Origin: Panopea generosa
Lineage: Eukaryota > Mollusca > Bivalvia > Adapedonta > Hiatellidae
Length of the DNA stretch: 64,000 nucleotides
Reading direction: 5' to 3'
NCBI GenBank assembly: GCA_029582155.1
Contig: CM055895.1
Location: forward strand, 60,241,078-60,305,077
Shown one piece after another: positions 1-13,300 of the stretch (position 1 is its first letter; the number at the start of each line of letters is the position of its first letter). A program made the translations under genes and the position numbers. Below the pieces are notes generated by a model. It made no database searches. It saw nothing but the letters and a program-made list of their open reading frames with translations, and had not been told where the DNA came from.

Positions 1-197
1 GCGGCCATGTTTTTTGATGAATCAAGATGGCTTGAACAAACTTGGTAGAGGGTCACCCAAAGAACATTTCTGTGAAGTTATATCAAATTGGCCCAGTGGT
101 TTCAGAGGAGAAGTTATTAGAAGCTAAAAATTAACAATGGACGACAGACGACGGACACCAGGCGATCACAAAAGCCCACCTGTGAGCTAAAAAAAAG
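1..197 (+). repeat. 3' fragment of a GCTCACCTG-type dispersed element
   Basis: Contains CTTGAACAAACTTGGTAGAG, a GGACGACAGACGACGGACAC-like stretch, and the CACAAAAGCCCACCTGTGAGC end, matching the 3' part of the element at 1812-3402. Left boundary outside the window. Confidence 0.75.
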
Positions 198-321
198 GGT
201 TGGGCTGGCATGAAAATTTGGGTGGGGGCAGGGATGATATTTTAGCAATTAATTTATTATGGCCTTATATTAAAACAATGTTTATTTGTGGCTTCGGACA
301 GACCAACTATAATCCCACCAA

Positions 322-550
322 GCCATCCTTAAAAAATTAATTGTTTGCCATGCTTCTACCTACTCACTCAAAATTGCCCCTAACCCTACAACTTTTTACT
401 GACTTTTATTTTTTTTCATGATTTCTGTCCATTTTTCTTTAAAATGCCTATGCAAAATCAAAGTTTAGCACAAAAAAAATAGCTACATACCTACTCTCAT
501 GAAAAATACTGGGTCAGAGCACAGCAAACAAATATTTTTTTAAGGCTGGC
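322..550. mobile_element. MITE family 1, copy 1
   Basis: About 230 bp with terminal inverted repeats (GCCATCCTTAAAAAATTAAT.. with ..AAATATTTTTTTAAGGCTGGC) and inner TTGTTTGC and GCAAACAAAT arms. The whole body, including CATGATTTCTGTCCAT and TACT(C/G)..CATGAAAAATACTGG, is shared with 11581-11817. A more decayed relative lies at about 660-790. Confidence 0.7.
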
Positions 551-1098
551 CCCAGTTAAAAAAAGTTACCTAAAAAATTATTTTATTTAAAAAAAAAAAT
601 GCTTGTTATTTAAAAAGCTCTTGGTCGTTGCTCGGCCATCTTATACAAATTCAAAGTATACATGAATCCATTAGGCAAAGTAAAAGATTCTTACATTGAT
701 TGCAAAAGAAATGCATAAAAAATGCATACCAATCTACCCACCCCTAAATGTATGGGTCAGAAGTGACAAACAATTTTTTTTAGTTGCCCAATCAAAAACA
801 TTTTTCAAAAGATTTATAAAGTATATCATCAAATTAGTTACTTTAAATGCATGGCACTTCATGTATTTGGAAATGTCACTCCCTTGCACAGACCTGCAAG
901 TACCTGCACATGGGGGAATATATTAATAGGGTAAATTGAGACATACGAAAAGCCTTGCAAGTTGTCTTTACAATGTACGACTAAAATAATAAAATCTCAA
1001 GCATAAAATTAACTTTTCGCAAATCTGTTTAAAAGAGATTTTTTTTTTTTGCATTTTAAGAAAAACTAGTAACTGTATATGGAAAGACATAAGCTTAC

Positions 1099-1306
1099 CC
1101 CTGGGTTTGCCCTGTCCATTACTTCTATAGGGTGCGTGAGACTGGGTTTACCAAGGTACCAGTCTGACGTATGATTGTAGCGTCGTAACAGGGTCACCAG
1201 CTGATCCACATTGAGGTAGTTGTCATCATCCACATGACAAAACCATCTCTTCCCAGACATAATGTAGTGGTCAAACTCCACTGCCATCTTACAGCATAGT
1301 GACTTC
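1099..1306 (-). CDS. fng: Fringe exon 4 (catalytic DDD exon)
   Basis: Begins after a TTTTGTAG acceptor and encodes [12 protein letters not shown], then [12 protein letters not shown] and [20 protein letters not shown], ending before GTAAGC (donor 1098-1097). The three consecutive Asp residues of HVDDD are the expected Mn2+/UDP-GlcNAc coordinating motif. The open frame runs a few codons beyond the donor, but those residues ([10 protein letters not shown]) do not fit the family and are read-through into the intron. Confidence 0.92.
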
Positions 1307-4300
1307 CTACAAAATAAGTCATTGGTTAATATTTTTAATAATAAATCTTTGCTTATAACAAGTTAATAGTAACAACAGCATGCTATTCACGTAAGTCCAG
1401 ACCAGACCATATTATTTCAACAACCAGAAATTTATAGGTTAATTAAATTTTCAGTTCCAAATAATTACATTTATCTCTTTGTGTGGTGAGGTAAAACTCA
1501 TAAAATTAAAAATGTGTCTATCTACACAAATGTCCTCATTGTGCCTGTAGTTTTGGTCATTATACGACACTTTCTTTTCTAAAAGACAAACGTCTCGGCA
1601 AGTTGTGCAGAAGAAACGTTTGGATCTGGATATTAGTCTTGAGCATAGGCAACGCTTGCTTTTCTAAAAGACAAAGATCTGACGGGCTAAAACAAACACA
1701 CCTCTGTAATGGTTATGTTATAACAAGATTTAAAAATATCTATTCTGATGGCAATCATGGCAGTTATCTTGTACAAGATCTTTGTCATAGAAAATATCTC
1801 ATAATATAAAATAAGAGGGCCAAGATGGCCCTTTATCGCTCACCTGACTGACCTTGAGTCACCCAATATAAGTAGATTATATAATACATGTATACTCAAA
1901 ATTCCAGAAAGATGAGATGGGCAAGTAGTTAGAATTTTGATTTGTTTTGAAGATGTAACAGATGCGTAGAAGAGTTCAAACTTGGTAGAGGTTCACCTAT
2001 GGTAAATGTCAGCGAAATTACATCAAAATCAGGTCAGTAGATTCTGACAAGAAGGCTTTTGAAATTTTTACAACAGATGCTAAGTCTTCGAACTAAGATA
2101 AAAATCCAGTTCAGCACAAAACTAACCTGTTAGGTTTGAGAACAGGTTTCAAACTTAAGCATTAGACTAAACTATTGTGCATGAAACAATCCACAGTTCC
2201 AGCACAATCAATATTCCTATGAGTTTCAAACACAAGCCTTCCCAAAGTATATCACTTGAAAGAATCTTTGTCACAGTGCACTCTGCCCCCAAAAACAATT
2301 AAGCTTCTCCTCCAAGATTTCAAGTACACTTTGACACTGAAATCTCAAGCAGACTTCTTGCTGTTATGAAACTAGCTAGAAATATGGTATTGCTTTATTA
2401 TGAAGCAGTAAAACATCTCTGTCTGAACCACAAAAACTCTGACTTTTATATTCAGATTAACACCTATTATAAAAATGGTTCATGATATTTGAATAATATG
2501 AATAATATTTCAATCATTGATTATAATTGTATCATTCATCTTTTTATGATGAATTATCTTTTAAAACTTATATCTGGTATAAAACTGTATAATAATAGCA
2601 AAAAAAAAGTTTATTCAAAGAGTTTATTACCTCTTCTTATAATAACTGCTATATACAGACATTTATGCTATAAAACAGGGGGAGTAATTTGACATAAAAC
2701 TAACCCCACCCCCTGGCTGCCATGTTTTTTGATGAGTCAAAACGGCTTGAACAAACTTGGTAGAGAGTCACCCAAGGAACATTTCTGTGAAATTATTTTA
2801 AAATTAAGCCAGTAGTTTCTGACAAGAAGATTTTTTAAGTGTTTACTATAGCTTATATAGTAAACTAACCCCACCCCCTGGCAACCATGTTTTTTGACGA
2901 ATCAAGATGGCTTGAACAAACTTGGTAGAGGGTCACCCAAGGAACATTCCTCTGAAATTATTTTAAAATTGAGCCAGTAGATTCTGACAAGAAGATTTTT
3001 TTAAGTTTTTACTATAACTTATATAGTAAACTAACCCCACCCCCTGGCAGCTGTTTTTTCACAAATCAAGTTGGCTTGAACAAACTTAGTAGAGGGTCAT
3101 CCAAGGAACTTTTTTGTGAAATTATTTTAAAATCAAGCCAATAGTTTCGGACAAGAACATTTTTTAAGTTTTTACTTATTAAACTTGCCCGCCCCCTGGT
3201 TGCCATGTTTTTTGATGAATCAAGATGGCTTGAACAAACTTGGTAGAGAATCACCCAAGGAACATTTCTGTGAAGTTATATCAAAATTGACCAGGTGGTT
3301 TCAGAGAAGAAGTTGTTAGAAGCTAAAAGTTAACAACAGACGACGGACACCAGGCGATCACAAAAGCTCACCTGTGAGTCTTCGGCTCAGGTGAGCTAAA
3401 AAAAGGCAGCCATTCCATGACAAATTATGCAAAAAAATACAGTACAAAGCAGGCGGATACTTTACAACGCAGGGATGCTATATTGTGTAACCTTGACCTT
3501 GACATCTGATGGTCTGGGTATTTCAACAGTTAAATGTATGATCCATCCATGTATGATAAAGTTAAAGGACGGACTTGACAGATTCAAAGTGTTGTCATAC
3601 ATACTAAAAGTGTGACCTTGACCTTGAGGTATAGGTCTAGGTCTTACTTATGACACAGTTGTCATGTCCTCTTGATAAATTGAGCCAAGTTAAAGGCAAA
3701 GTCATAGACCAGACACAATATCAAACAAATTGAAAGTGTGACCTTGAACTATGAGGAAAGGTTGTGGGTCTTACATGCGACACTTAATTATGTCATGTTG
3801 ATCAACTGAGCCAAGTGTTTTTTAAAATTTATCCATAGATAACAGACCGGACAAGAAATGTCAAAATGACTGAAAGTGTTGTCAAACTAAGTCAAATTGT
3901 GACCTTGACCTTTGAGGTACGGGTGTGGGTCTTACTCGCATCACGTTGTCATGTTATGTTGATCAATTGTAGCAAATATCATTAAATCCATCTATGCATG
4001 ACAAAGTTACAGGCCATACACAAAATCTCACAGACTCAAAGTGTTGTTAAACAAACTCAAATTGTGACCTTGACCTTTGAGGTTCAGATGTAGGTCTTAT
4101 TCGGGACATGTCGTCATGTTATGTTGATCATTTGTAGCAAGTATTTATAAAATCCATCAATACATGACAAAGTTATAGGCCGGACACGAAATCTCACACA
4201 GACTCAAAGTGTATTCAAACAAACTCAAATTGTGACCTTGACCTTTGAGGTACTGGTATGGGTCTTACTCGCGACATGTCGTCATGTTATGTTGATTATT

Positions 4301-7300
4301 TGTAACAAGTATCAACAAAATCCATCTATGAATGACAAAGATAAAGGCCGGAAACCAAATACGGGACGGAAGGACTGACAGATGAGCGGATCAACGGACG
4401 CTGCGATTACTATATGCCACCCAGAATTATTTTTTTTTGGGGGGGGGGAGGGGGGGAGAGGGGGGCATTAAAAATGTGGAGCGCGTGGTCCAGTGGTAGA
4501 ACACCAAACCCATTATCAGAGGGTCGTGGGTTCAATCCTTCTGCCATGGCTATGTGTGGTGTCCTTGAGCAAGTCACTTTTCCGCATATGCTTAGTACTG
4601 GTTCTAACCAGGAAGACTTTGAGCGTGATTTGCCTAAGTTGTAAAAACTTGTTTCACAATCGAAGTAAAATAAATAAGTTTAAACTAAATAAGAAAAACA
4701 AATGTTCACACAAAGTTTTATATACATTTGTATAATGAATTAAGAAAAGACATTTTCCAAGTAATTTCAGTTTTCAAGCTTCACGAAAAAGACTGCCTAA
4801 ACTAATGTAGTTAACTCAGTCATGTATACCTGTGTTGAAAACCGAAGGCAGCTGCTCGCCAACAATTTAATCCCCCCAAAATATTCTCATTAGGGCAGGC
4901 AAAATTTAACTTGGATTCCAGAAACATCTTCAAGTTTCTTAAGAACTGATATGGGGTTTGGTGAGGGGTGTTGAAGTTGGTCATTTCGATTTATTGTGTC
5001 CAATTTATTCCATGCAGTTCTTCATAAACTGGATCCTCATATTAATTAAATTCTTGAGGACTGGCAGAACACTTTTGATGTGCAATATAATCGTTGTTGT
5101 CAAACGACTCGTCCAACAGTTCTCTTAAGTCATTGGTAACATACATAGCGATCTTTGTCAAAATCTTGTGTGGTAAACGTCATGATGTTGATGTTCAAAG
5201 TAAAGGTGAGAAGGAAAGCTTTTATTTTTTTTGAATAGGTGAATTGCTAGAATAACAAATATTTTACTTCATGTAGGTGTTTTTTTATTTAATGCATAAA
5301 TGTAATACTTTTTTTGTTTTACTTTAAACAGTCCCATATTGTTTTGATCTAAAAGAAAGAAAATGGTGATTATAGAAAAATACCATATACATATGGCCCT
5401 ACATCGCTCATCAGAAATAATTGATAACAAGGGAAGTAACTCTTATCTAACTGACATATTGGCTTATTAAAGAAGTGCCATTATGGTATAAATTGATGGA
5501 TTTGGTTGGTTCAAGAAAGGAGACATTATTTTATGGACATAAATTTTAGCTGCTACTTAGTTTAAGCAGAAACAAATGAAAGAGCAGGAGTGTAAAAAAA
5601 AAAAATGTTGACGGCTGACTTTTAGATTTATATTAACCATGAAGAAACAAGTTATTAAGTAGATATTATTTATAACAAACTGTTTCATTAATTACGGTAG
5701 AATAAGAAGTAAATATGTATGAGAAGTTGAATGACAAACAGTTTGTTCTTATTGCATAGCACCACTGTGTTGTAAAGTATCGCCTGCTTTGACCTGCAAT
5801 TTTCTTCATAATTCTGCATGGACCGGCCGACATAATGCGTAACATTCCTTGTGTGTAAACTATGTTATATGGTATACCTTCGGAAAGCACTTATATAAAA
5901 AAACCTTGTCTGCTTGAAAATATGACAGAAGAAGATTGCCAGTTGCAACGATGTGGTCAGTTTTATAACCACTTCAAAAGTGCTCACACATTCATTAAAT
6001 TACTAATTTAGCTTAACTTCTGTCAACTATAGGTTTGATCATCTGATGTCATTCTCCGATTTTCAAAAAAAAAAGGTTTTAGTAAATGAATTTCATGAAA
6101 ATAATGAATACTTACCGTAAAATTCCTCAAATCGGCTCCCCCGCCTGCATAACTGAAAATCCCCCCCCCCCCACCCCTTTAAAACGTCAATGTTGAATTA
6201 CAACGTTGGCTGTGCGATTGGTAGGCGTGATTATAACTCAAGTCAACATGGTCAAAGGACAATATGACATTACTCATTATTTTCATTTACCCAATAGAAA
6301 AAAAGTTATAAATGTAAGTTGTTTTTTTTTGTTAATTTGATTTTCTTGTTTGAGATGACAAAACTCTCCTGTAAAGCTCATTTATACATGTGTATGATGC
6401 TTACTGTTGCATCAATTACATCTAACTTAGACTGCAATGTGCTCCATTGATATTCTCATCATTTCCACTTGCACATGTTGCTTTCATCCAAACATTTCAT
6501 TAGCCAAATAACTGAATATCAAATCTTTATACTAAACTCCAAAGCCTATCCATGCTGGTGACTAACACTATATCTATGTGCCACAGCCCTCCCCACCCAA
6601 AAGGCTTGTATTAAAGGCAAAATGCAATTTTTATCTGTTTTGAAAAAGTATAACCCTTTGATTGCTGTCGCAATATTGATTAGTATGTGATGAACTGAAC
6701 AGGAAAGAAAACACTGCAGGATATACATTCCTATATCAACTTTCTGATATTATTCATTGATAAATTAAACATGTTTAAGTAGACCATAAATCCCTGTTTA
6801 CCAGTAATTCACATTTAACAATTAGTCAATTATGTATTACCTGTTAACCTGTTATTCACATTTAACAATTAGTCAATAAGTATTACCTGTTTACCTGTAT
6901 ACACATTTGACAATTAGTCAATTAAATATTACCTGTTTACCTGTTATTCACATTTGGCAATTATTCAATTAAGTATTACCTGTTTACCTGTTATTCACAT
7001 TTAACAATTAGTCAATAAGTATTACCTGTTTACCTGTATTTACATTTGACAATTAGTCAATTAAATATTACCTGTTTACCTGTTATTCACATTTGGCAAT
7101 TATTCAATTAAGTATTACCTGTTTACCAGTAATTCATACTTGCCAATTAGTCAATGTGTTGTTTTAAACTTATTTTTAACACCGATTGTAAAATGAGTTC
7201 TTGCAACTTAGACAAATCACACTAAACTTATTTCTGAGTAGAACCTGAGTGCTAAGCAAGTAATTATGCAGATTAAGTAACTTACTGAAAGACACCACAA

Positions 7301-10300
7301 ATACCCAGCGACATAACCAATGCAAGGGTTCCAACCCACGACCAACTGATCTTGCGTTTGATATTCTACAACTAGACCAATTAAACAATAAATAATTACC
7401 TGTAGTGGTTGGGAGGACAATTGGTATTTATCACATGGTTGGCTGAAAAAGATTTAAAACAATTAGAGATTAAGACAAGAAAAACAAAATTAAAAGTGTT
7501 AATGATAATTGTATTTTGATAATTGTATTTTAATAATTGTATTTAGATAATAACAAAGAATTTGTATCTAACTGGAAAACTCAGCATGACCAGTTCAGTT
7601 CAAATCTGAGGAAATAGACAAATATGAAGAAGGCAGAAATATATATCTATAAACAATCTGGAAAAAAGTTTTATTCTAGAATTTAGTTTAAACTTATTTA
7701 TTTTACTTTGATTGTGAAACAAGTTTTTACAACTTAGACAAATCACGCTCAAAGTCTTCCTGGGTTTAACCAGTTCTAAGCATATGTGGAAAAAGAGTCT
7801 TGCTCAAGGACATCACACATCTATATACCAGTAGTCGTATTCTACAATACAAAGTCATATTCTAGAATTTCTTAAATACTATATTGCATATCAAAATTGT
7901 ATGTTACCCTAGTGATTCAGGTAACATAAAGTGATATTACCCTGGTGATTCAGGAAACGTAATGTGTGTTAACCTGGTGATTAAAGAAACATAATGTGAT
8001 GTTACCCTGGTGATTCAGGAAATATGTGATGTTACCCTTGTGATTCAGGAAACATGTTATGTAACCCTCGTGATTCAGGTAACATAACGTGATGTTACCC
8101 AGGAGATTTAGGTAACATAGTGTGATGTTATCCTGGTGATTCAGGAAACATTATGTGATGTTACCCTGGTGATTCAGGTAACATAATTGTAATGTTACCC
8201 TGGTGATTCAGAATACATAATGTGATGTTACCCTGGTAATTCAGGAAACATGCAATGTTACCCTTGTGATTCAGGAAACATGTGATGTTACCCTGGCGAT
8301 TCAGGAACCATGTGATGTTACCCTAGTGATTCAGGATATATAATGTGATGTTACCCTGGTGATTCAGGAAACGTATGTGTGTTACCCTGGTGATTCAGGT
8401 AACATAATGTGATGTTACCCTAGTGATTCAGGAAATATGTGATGTAACCCTAGTGATTCAGGAAACATGTGATGTTACCCTGGTAATTCAGGAAACATAT
8501 GATGATACCCTGGTGATTCAGGTAACATAATGTGAAGTTACCCTGGTGTTTCATGTAACATAATGTGATGTTACCCTGGTGATTCAGGAAACATAATGTG
8601 ATGTTACCCTAGTGATTGAGGTAACACAATGTGATGTTACCCTGGTGATTCAGGGAATGTGATGTTACCCTGATGATTCCGGAAACATAATGTGATATAA
8701 CCCTGGTGATTCAGGAAACATGTGATGTTACCCTGGTGATTCAGGAAACATAATTTTATGTTACCCTAGTGATTCAGGAAACATGTGATGTTACCATGGT
8801 GATTCAGGAAACATATGATGTTACCATGGTGATTCAGGTAACATACTATGGTGTTACCCTAGTGATTCAGGTAACAGGGGATGTTACCCTAATGATTCAG
8901 GAAACATGTGATGTTACCCTGGTGATTCAGGAAACATGTGATGTTATCCTGGTGATTCAGGAAACATGTGATCATTGATGTTACCCTAGTGATTCAGGTA
9001 ACATAATGTGATGTTACCCTAGTGATTCAGAAAACATGTGATGTTACCCTGTGATTTCTATATGCCACCCAAAAAAAATTTTGTGGGGGCATAAAAAACA
9101 AGAGGGCCAAGATGGCCCTATATCGCTCACCTGACTGACCATGAGTCACCTAACTTAAGTAGATTATATAATACATGTACACTCGAAATTCCAGAAAGAC
9201 GAGATGGGCAAGTAGTTAGAATTTTGATCTGTTTTGAAGATGTAACAGATGCATAGAAGAGTTCAAACTTGGTAGAGGTTCACCCATGGTAAATGTCAGT
9301 GAAATTACATCAAAATCAGGTCAGTAAATTCGGACAAGAAGGCTTTTGAAGTTTTTACTATAGCTGCCTATACGTTTGGAGGCTGTTCCAAACCTAAGTC
9401 TTCGAACTAAGACAAAAATCCAGTTCCAGCACAAAACTAACCTGTTATGTTTGAGAACGGTTTCAAACTAAAGCATCAGACTAAACTATTGTGCATGAAA
9501 CAATCCACAGTTCCAGCACAGTAAATATTCCTATGAGTTTCAAACACAATCCTTCCCAAAGTCTATCACTTGAAAGAATCTTTGTCGACGGACACAAGGC
9601 GATCACAAAAGCTCACTTGTGAGCCTTTCGGCTCAGGTGAACTAAAAAAATACTTAGCATCTGCAGTATATTATGTAATGCAGGGTGTAAGTTGTAACTA
9701 TGATCAAAGTATGAGTGTCCTAGCACTAGTACTTATTGAGAAATAGTGTAAAAATGAAAACTTAATGTTGGAGGTAAATGCAAAATTCAGCATCAAACAA
9801 TGTCAATGGACCATGAAATGTAGGTCACACTCAGCATCTGCAGTACATAATGTTATGCAGGGTGTTAGTTGTAACTATGATCCAAGTATGAGTGTCCTAG
9901 CACTTGTACTTGTTGAGAAAAAGTGTAAAAACGAAAACTTAACGTTGGAGGTAAATGCAAAATTCAGCATCAAACAAAGTCAATGGACCATGCAATTGTA
10001 GGTGATACTCAGCATCTACAGTGTATAATGTGATGCAGAGTGTAAGTTGTAACTATGATCCAAGTATGAGTGTCCTAGCACTTGTACTTGTTGAGAAATA
10101 GCGTATAAACGAAAACTTAACGTTAGAGCTTAATATAAATGTTTGACGCTGCCACCATCAACGGAAAAGCAACACCTTAATCTCGCTTTCGCTCCTTCGT
10201 CCCGGCGAGACAAAAAATGTCAGTTAATAAAAATAACATATCTAAAGAGGTCTTGCATATAATTAAACTTGTCAGTGGGTGATTTATGGAGTCATGAAAA

Positions 10301-13300
10301 GGAACACAAAATTATATATTACATACTCGGCAAAATAAGTTCTACACCAAGGGCTTTTTTAGGTGACATAAAAAGATTAACTCCTCACCAGGATTTAATT
10401 AATGATATCGCAAAACAAAGGTAAATACATTTACAAGTATATATTCCATTACAACAAAAAAACAACAGAATTTAAAATTACACAATGAATATAAAGATTT
10501 TCAGACACACCTGGGGTCCTTATAAATACCAAATGTTGCAACATTAACTAATGTGTATAGTTACTTAAGAAATGACACTTCGTCAGCTGGTTTCGTGCAG
10601 AATAGACACTTAACAGTTTCCTGATAGTTGCTTGTGGTATCTGATGCCATTCCCTTTGCTGATGCCATTCCAGAACTGCCTACGTGGTTTGTCAGGCATT
10701 GGCATTATCATTTTTCAATGAATCTTAACAAAACTTACAAAGTAGTTTAACTGTTATATTATCGTAAGAGTGTAACAGATCTTAACCAAACTTACACTGT
10801 AGTTAAATTATCATAAGGATTTTTAGGGGCAAAAGGCTTTTAGCAGCACCTTTACATGGGCTCTGCAGAGAGTATGTATTAAGTCAAAGTCCCTCTATGT
10901 CCAAGCCTGGGAAGAGCAGGGCTTGCAACTGACTGGTCCTTATAACATAAAAAGTAACAATACATAAATAGAGCTCTAAGTATATATTCATATTTGGGAA
11001 CAAGAAATGGCAGTCATACCTGGAAGGCGCTTCTTTAACTGTTCATCGTCACTGTCTGTAAAAATGTAAGTCTGAAAAACAAAACAAGAATTTTAGCAAA
11101 CATGTGTGAAAGCATTTGATACTGATAATAAACTAAATATTGTTTACAAAAACATTTACAAATCATACATCTGAGTTTTTTCCCTTGTTAACAAAAAAAT
11201 AAAATACCTTCCATACAATACAAGTATATTCCCCGCCAAAAAAAAAAATAATCTCAAGGCCAATCTGGATCAGCCTGAAAGCATGTGCGAATAGATTACT
11301 GGTAAGGCCATAATAAATTAATCCCCAACTACCCCCATTTTTTTCAACCATCCCAACACATTTTATTTCCTATAAACTTCCAGATCCCCCAAAAAACATT
11401 ATCACATTTGCATATTTAACTATGGGAACATTAATTTGCCAAAACAGCATCGCAAATTTTAACCTTTTTAACTAAACAAGATTTTTTTTCATTTTATCCA
11501 TTTTACTAATATAGAATTGCATCCCTACCCTGGTGATATAATGACACTAACTTGAAGGAAAATCTTGGACTTATCTATTAGGCTGTCCTTAAAAAAAATT
11601 GTTTGCTGTGCTCCTATATACTTACTCAATTGCAGCTACCCACTTTTTTTTATTGCCGTTCAAAGTGTTTAATTTTTTTTCATGATTTCTGTCCATTTTC
11701 TTTAAAATAACTATGCAAAATCAAAATATGGCGAAAAAAATGTTTACCTATCTACCTACCCGCATGAAAAATACTGGTTCGGAGCACAGCAAACAAACAT
11801 TTATTTTAAGAATGGCCTAACCTTAAGCAAACCAAGTAGTGGTGCAGTTCATCCCGCACATATTTACCTTTGATGTATTAATATATTATTAATTTTGATC
11901 TGTAAGGTAAAGTGGGAAACCTCAAAGTATGCAAGATATTACCAGTATAAGTAAATAAAACATCTTTTTTGTTTTAATTGTGGCAGAAATGTAAAATGAC
12001 ATGACATTCATGCTATGAAAATTTTTTATTTATCATCTATTATTACTTTACAAATGGCCAATTTATCACGCAGATAAAATTCACATCATTTATCACTTTG
12101 TAGACTTCTCTTTGGTGTTATCAATCATACCTGCTCTGTTAAAGCATGTTACAAAGACATCTGAATTCAGTCTGAATTTTTGTATTTTCAGAATAAAAAA
12201 AATTATACACTCATATTATGTTGTAAAAGTTTTCTTAATATATGTTTCAAGCTACAAGTATTTAAATTGGTTTTGAAATACTGACTTGTTAAATTGATGT
12301 CAAAATGCAGCAATGTGTATTTTATAATTTGATAACAATAATGAATAAAATTGCATCAATAGGAGCGACACTTTTAAAAGATCAAATATTTTTCTGAATA
12401 TTTTAGTCTACAAACAAAATTAATTGAATTACATAACTTTATATTATGTGACATTATGTTAAGAAAAAGTAAAATAGCATTATGAACTGTAAGGGTAAAT
12501 ATACCCAGGATATTGCAATATAGAGCTTTATTAAGAATTTTTGTTTTTTAAGTTATGAAATGTTATAGCACCTGTGTAAAAAAAAGAAAAAAAAAACCGC
12601 AGATGTAAAACATTTAGCATAAATGTCAATAACAAATGACTGAATTTTACGAACGACAAATAAGAAAGCATAAACATTGGCCTTTGGGCAAGTTCAAATC
12701 ACTATTTTGAATATAAAATGCAAGTATACTCCATTTTTAAGTATTACAGCCTTTCTTCCAATAATATAAATAATTCCAAATCGGACGTCAATCTGAAATC
12801 TTGGAATTGAGATCAAAATTTCAAAGTTTCATTGCATTTTCCAAAAAAAAAGAAGATTTAATCAAAATATATTTATCGTCGCTTGGGACACTGAAGAGAC
12901 TTTTTTTTATCATTGCTATACTAATGTGCAGTAGGTCGTCTGCAGTTCACGTCATTGTGTGCATTGGCTACCGCATATTTGAAATGTTTTGCTCTCGGAT
13001 AGAACAAAAATGGCAATAAAGTAAAATTTGGATCTCTACGTCTTCTGCTATGGCAATTGCATTTTGAAACTATTTTATCAACCTGAGGAAATAAATTGTG
13101 GTAAACAGAATAACAAAGGTTATAGAACAAATTGTATTTTGGGCCATATGATCCCTATTGAAGGCATTTTCTATGCTTGCCTTCCTTAGAAAAATATAGA
13201 GCTATGATCCTTTGTTATTTTATCTTTCATTTTACATCACACTTTCTGTAGATTTAGGATTCCATTTAAATTATTTTTCATTGAGTAATGGCCATTAAGT

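Noticed and set aside
4476..4548. tRNA-like sequences at 4476, 7386, 32275 and 48776 as functional tRNA genes.
   Set aside because: Each continues into a shared SINE body and has imperfect acceptor stems; treated as SINE heads.
8769..8978. Frame with perfect ten-residue repeats ([10 protein letters not shown]).
   Set aside because: Generated by consecutive 30-bp minisatellite units; frame breaks where unit length changes.
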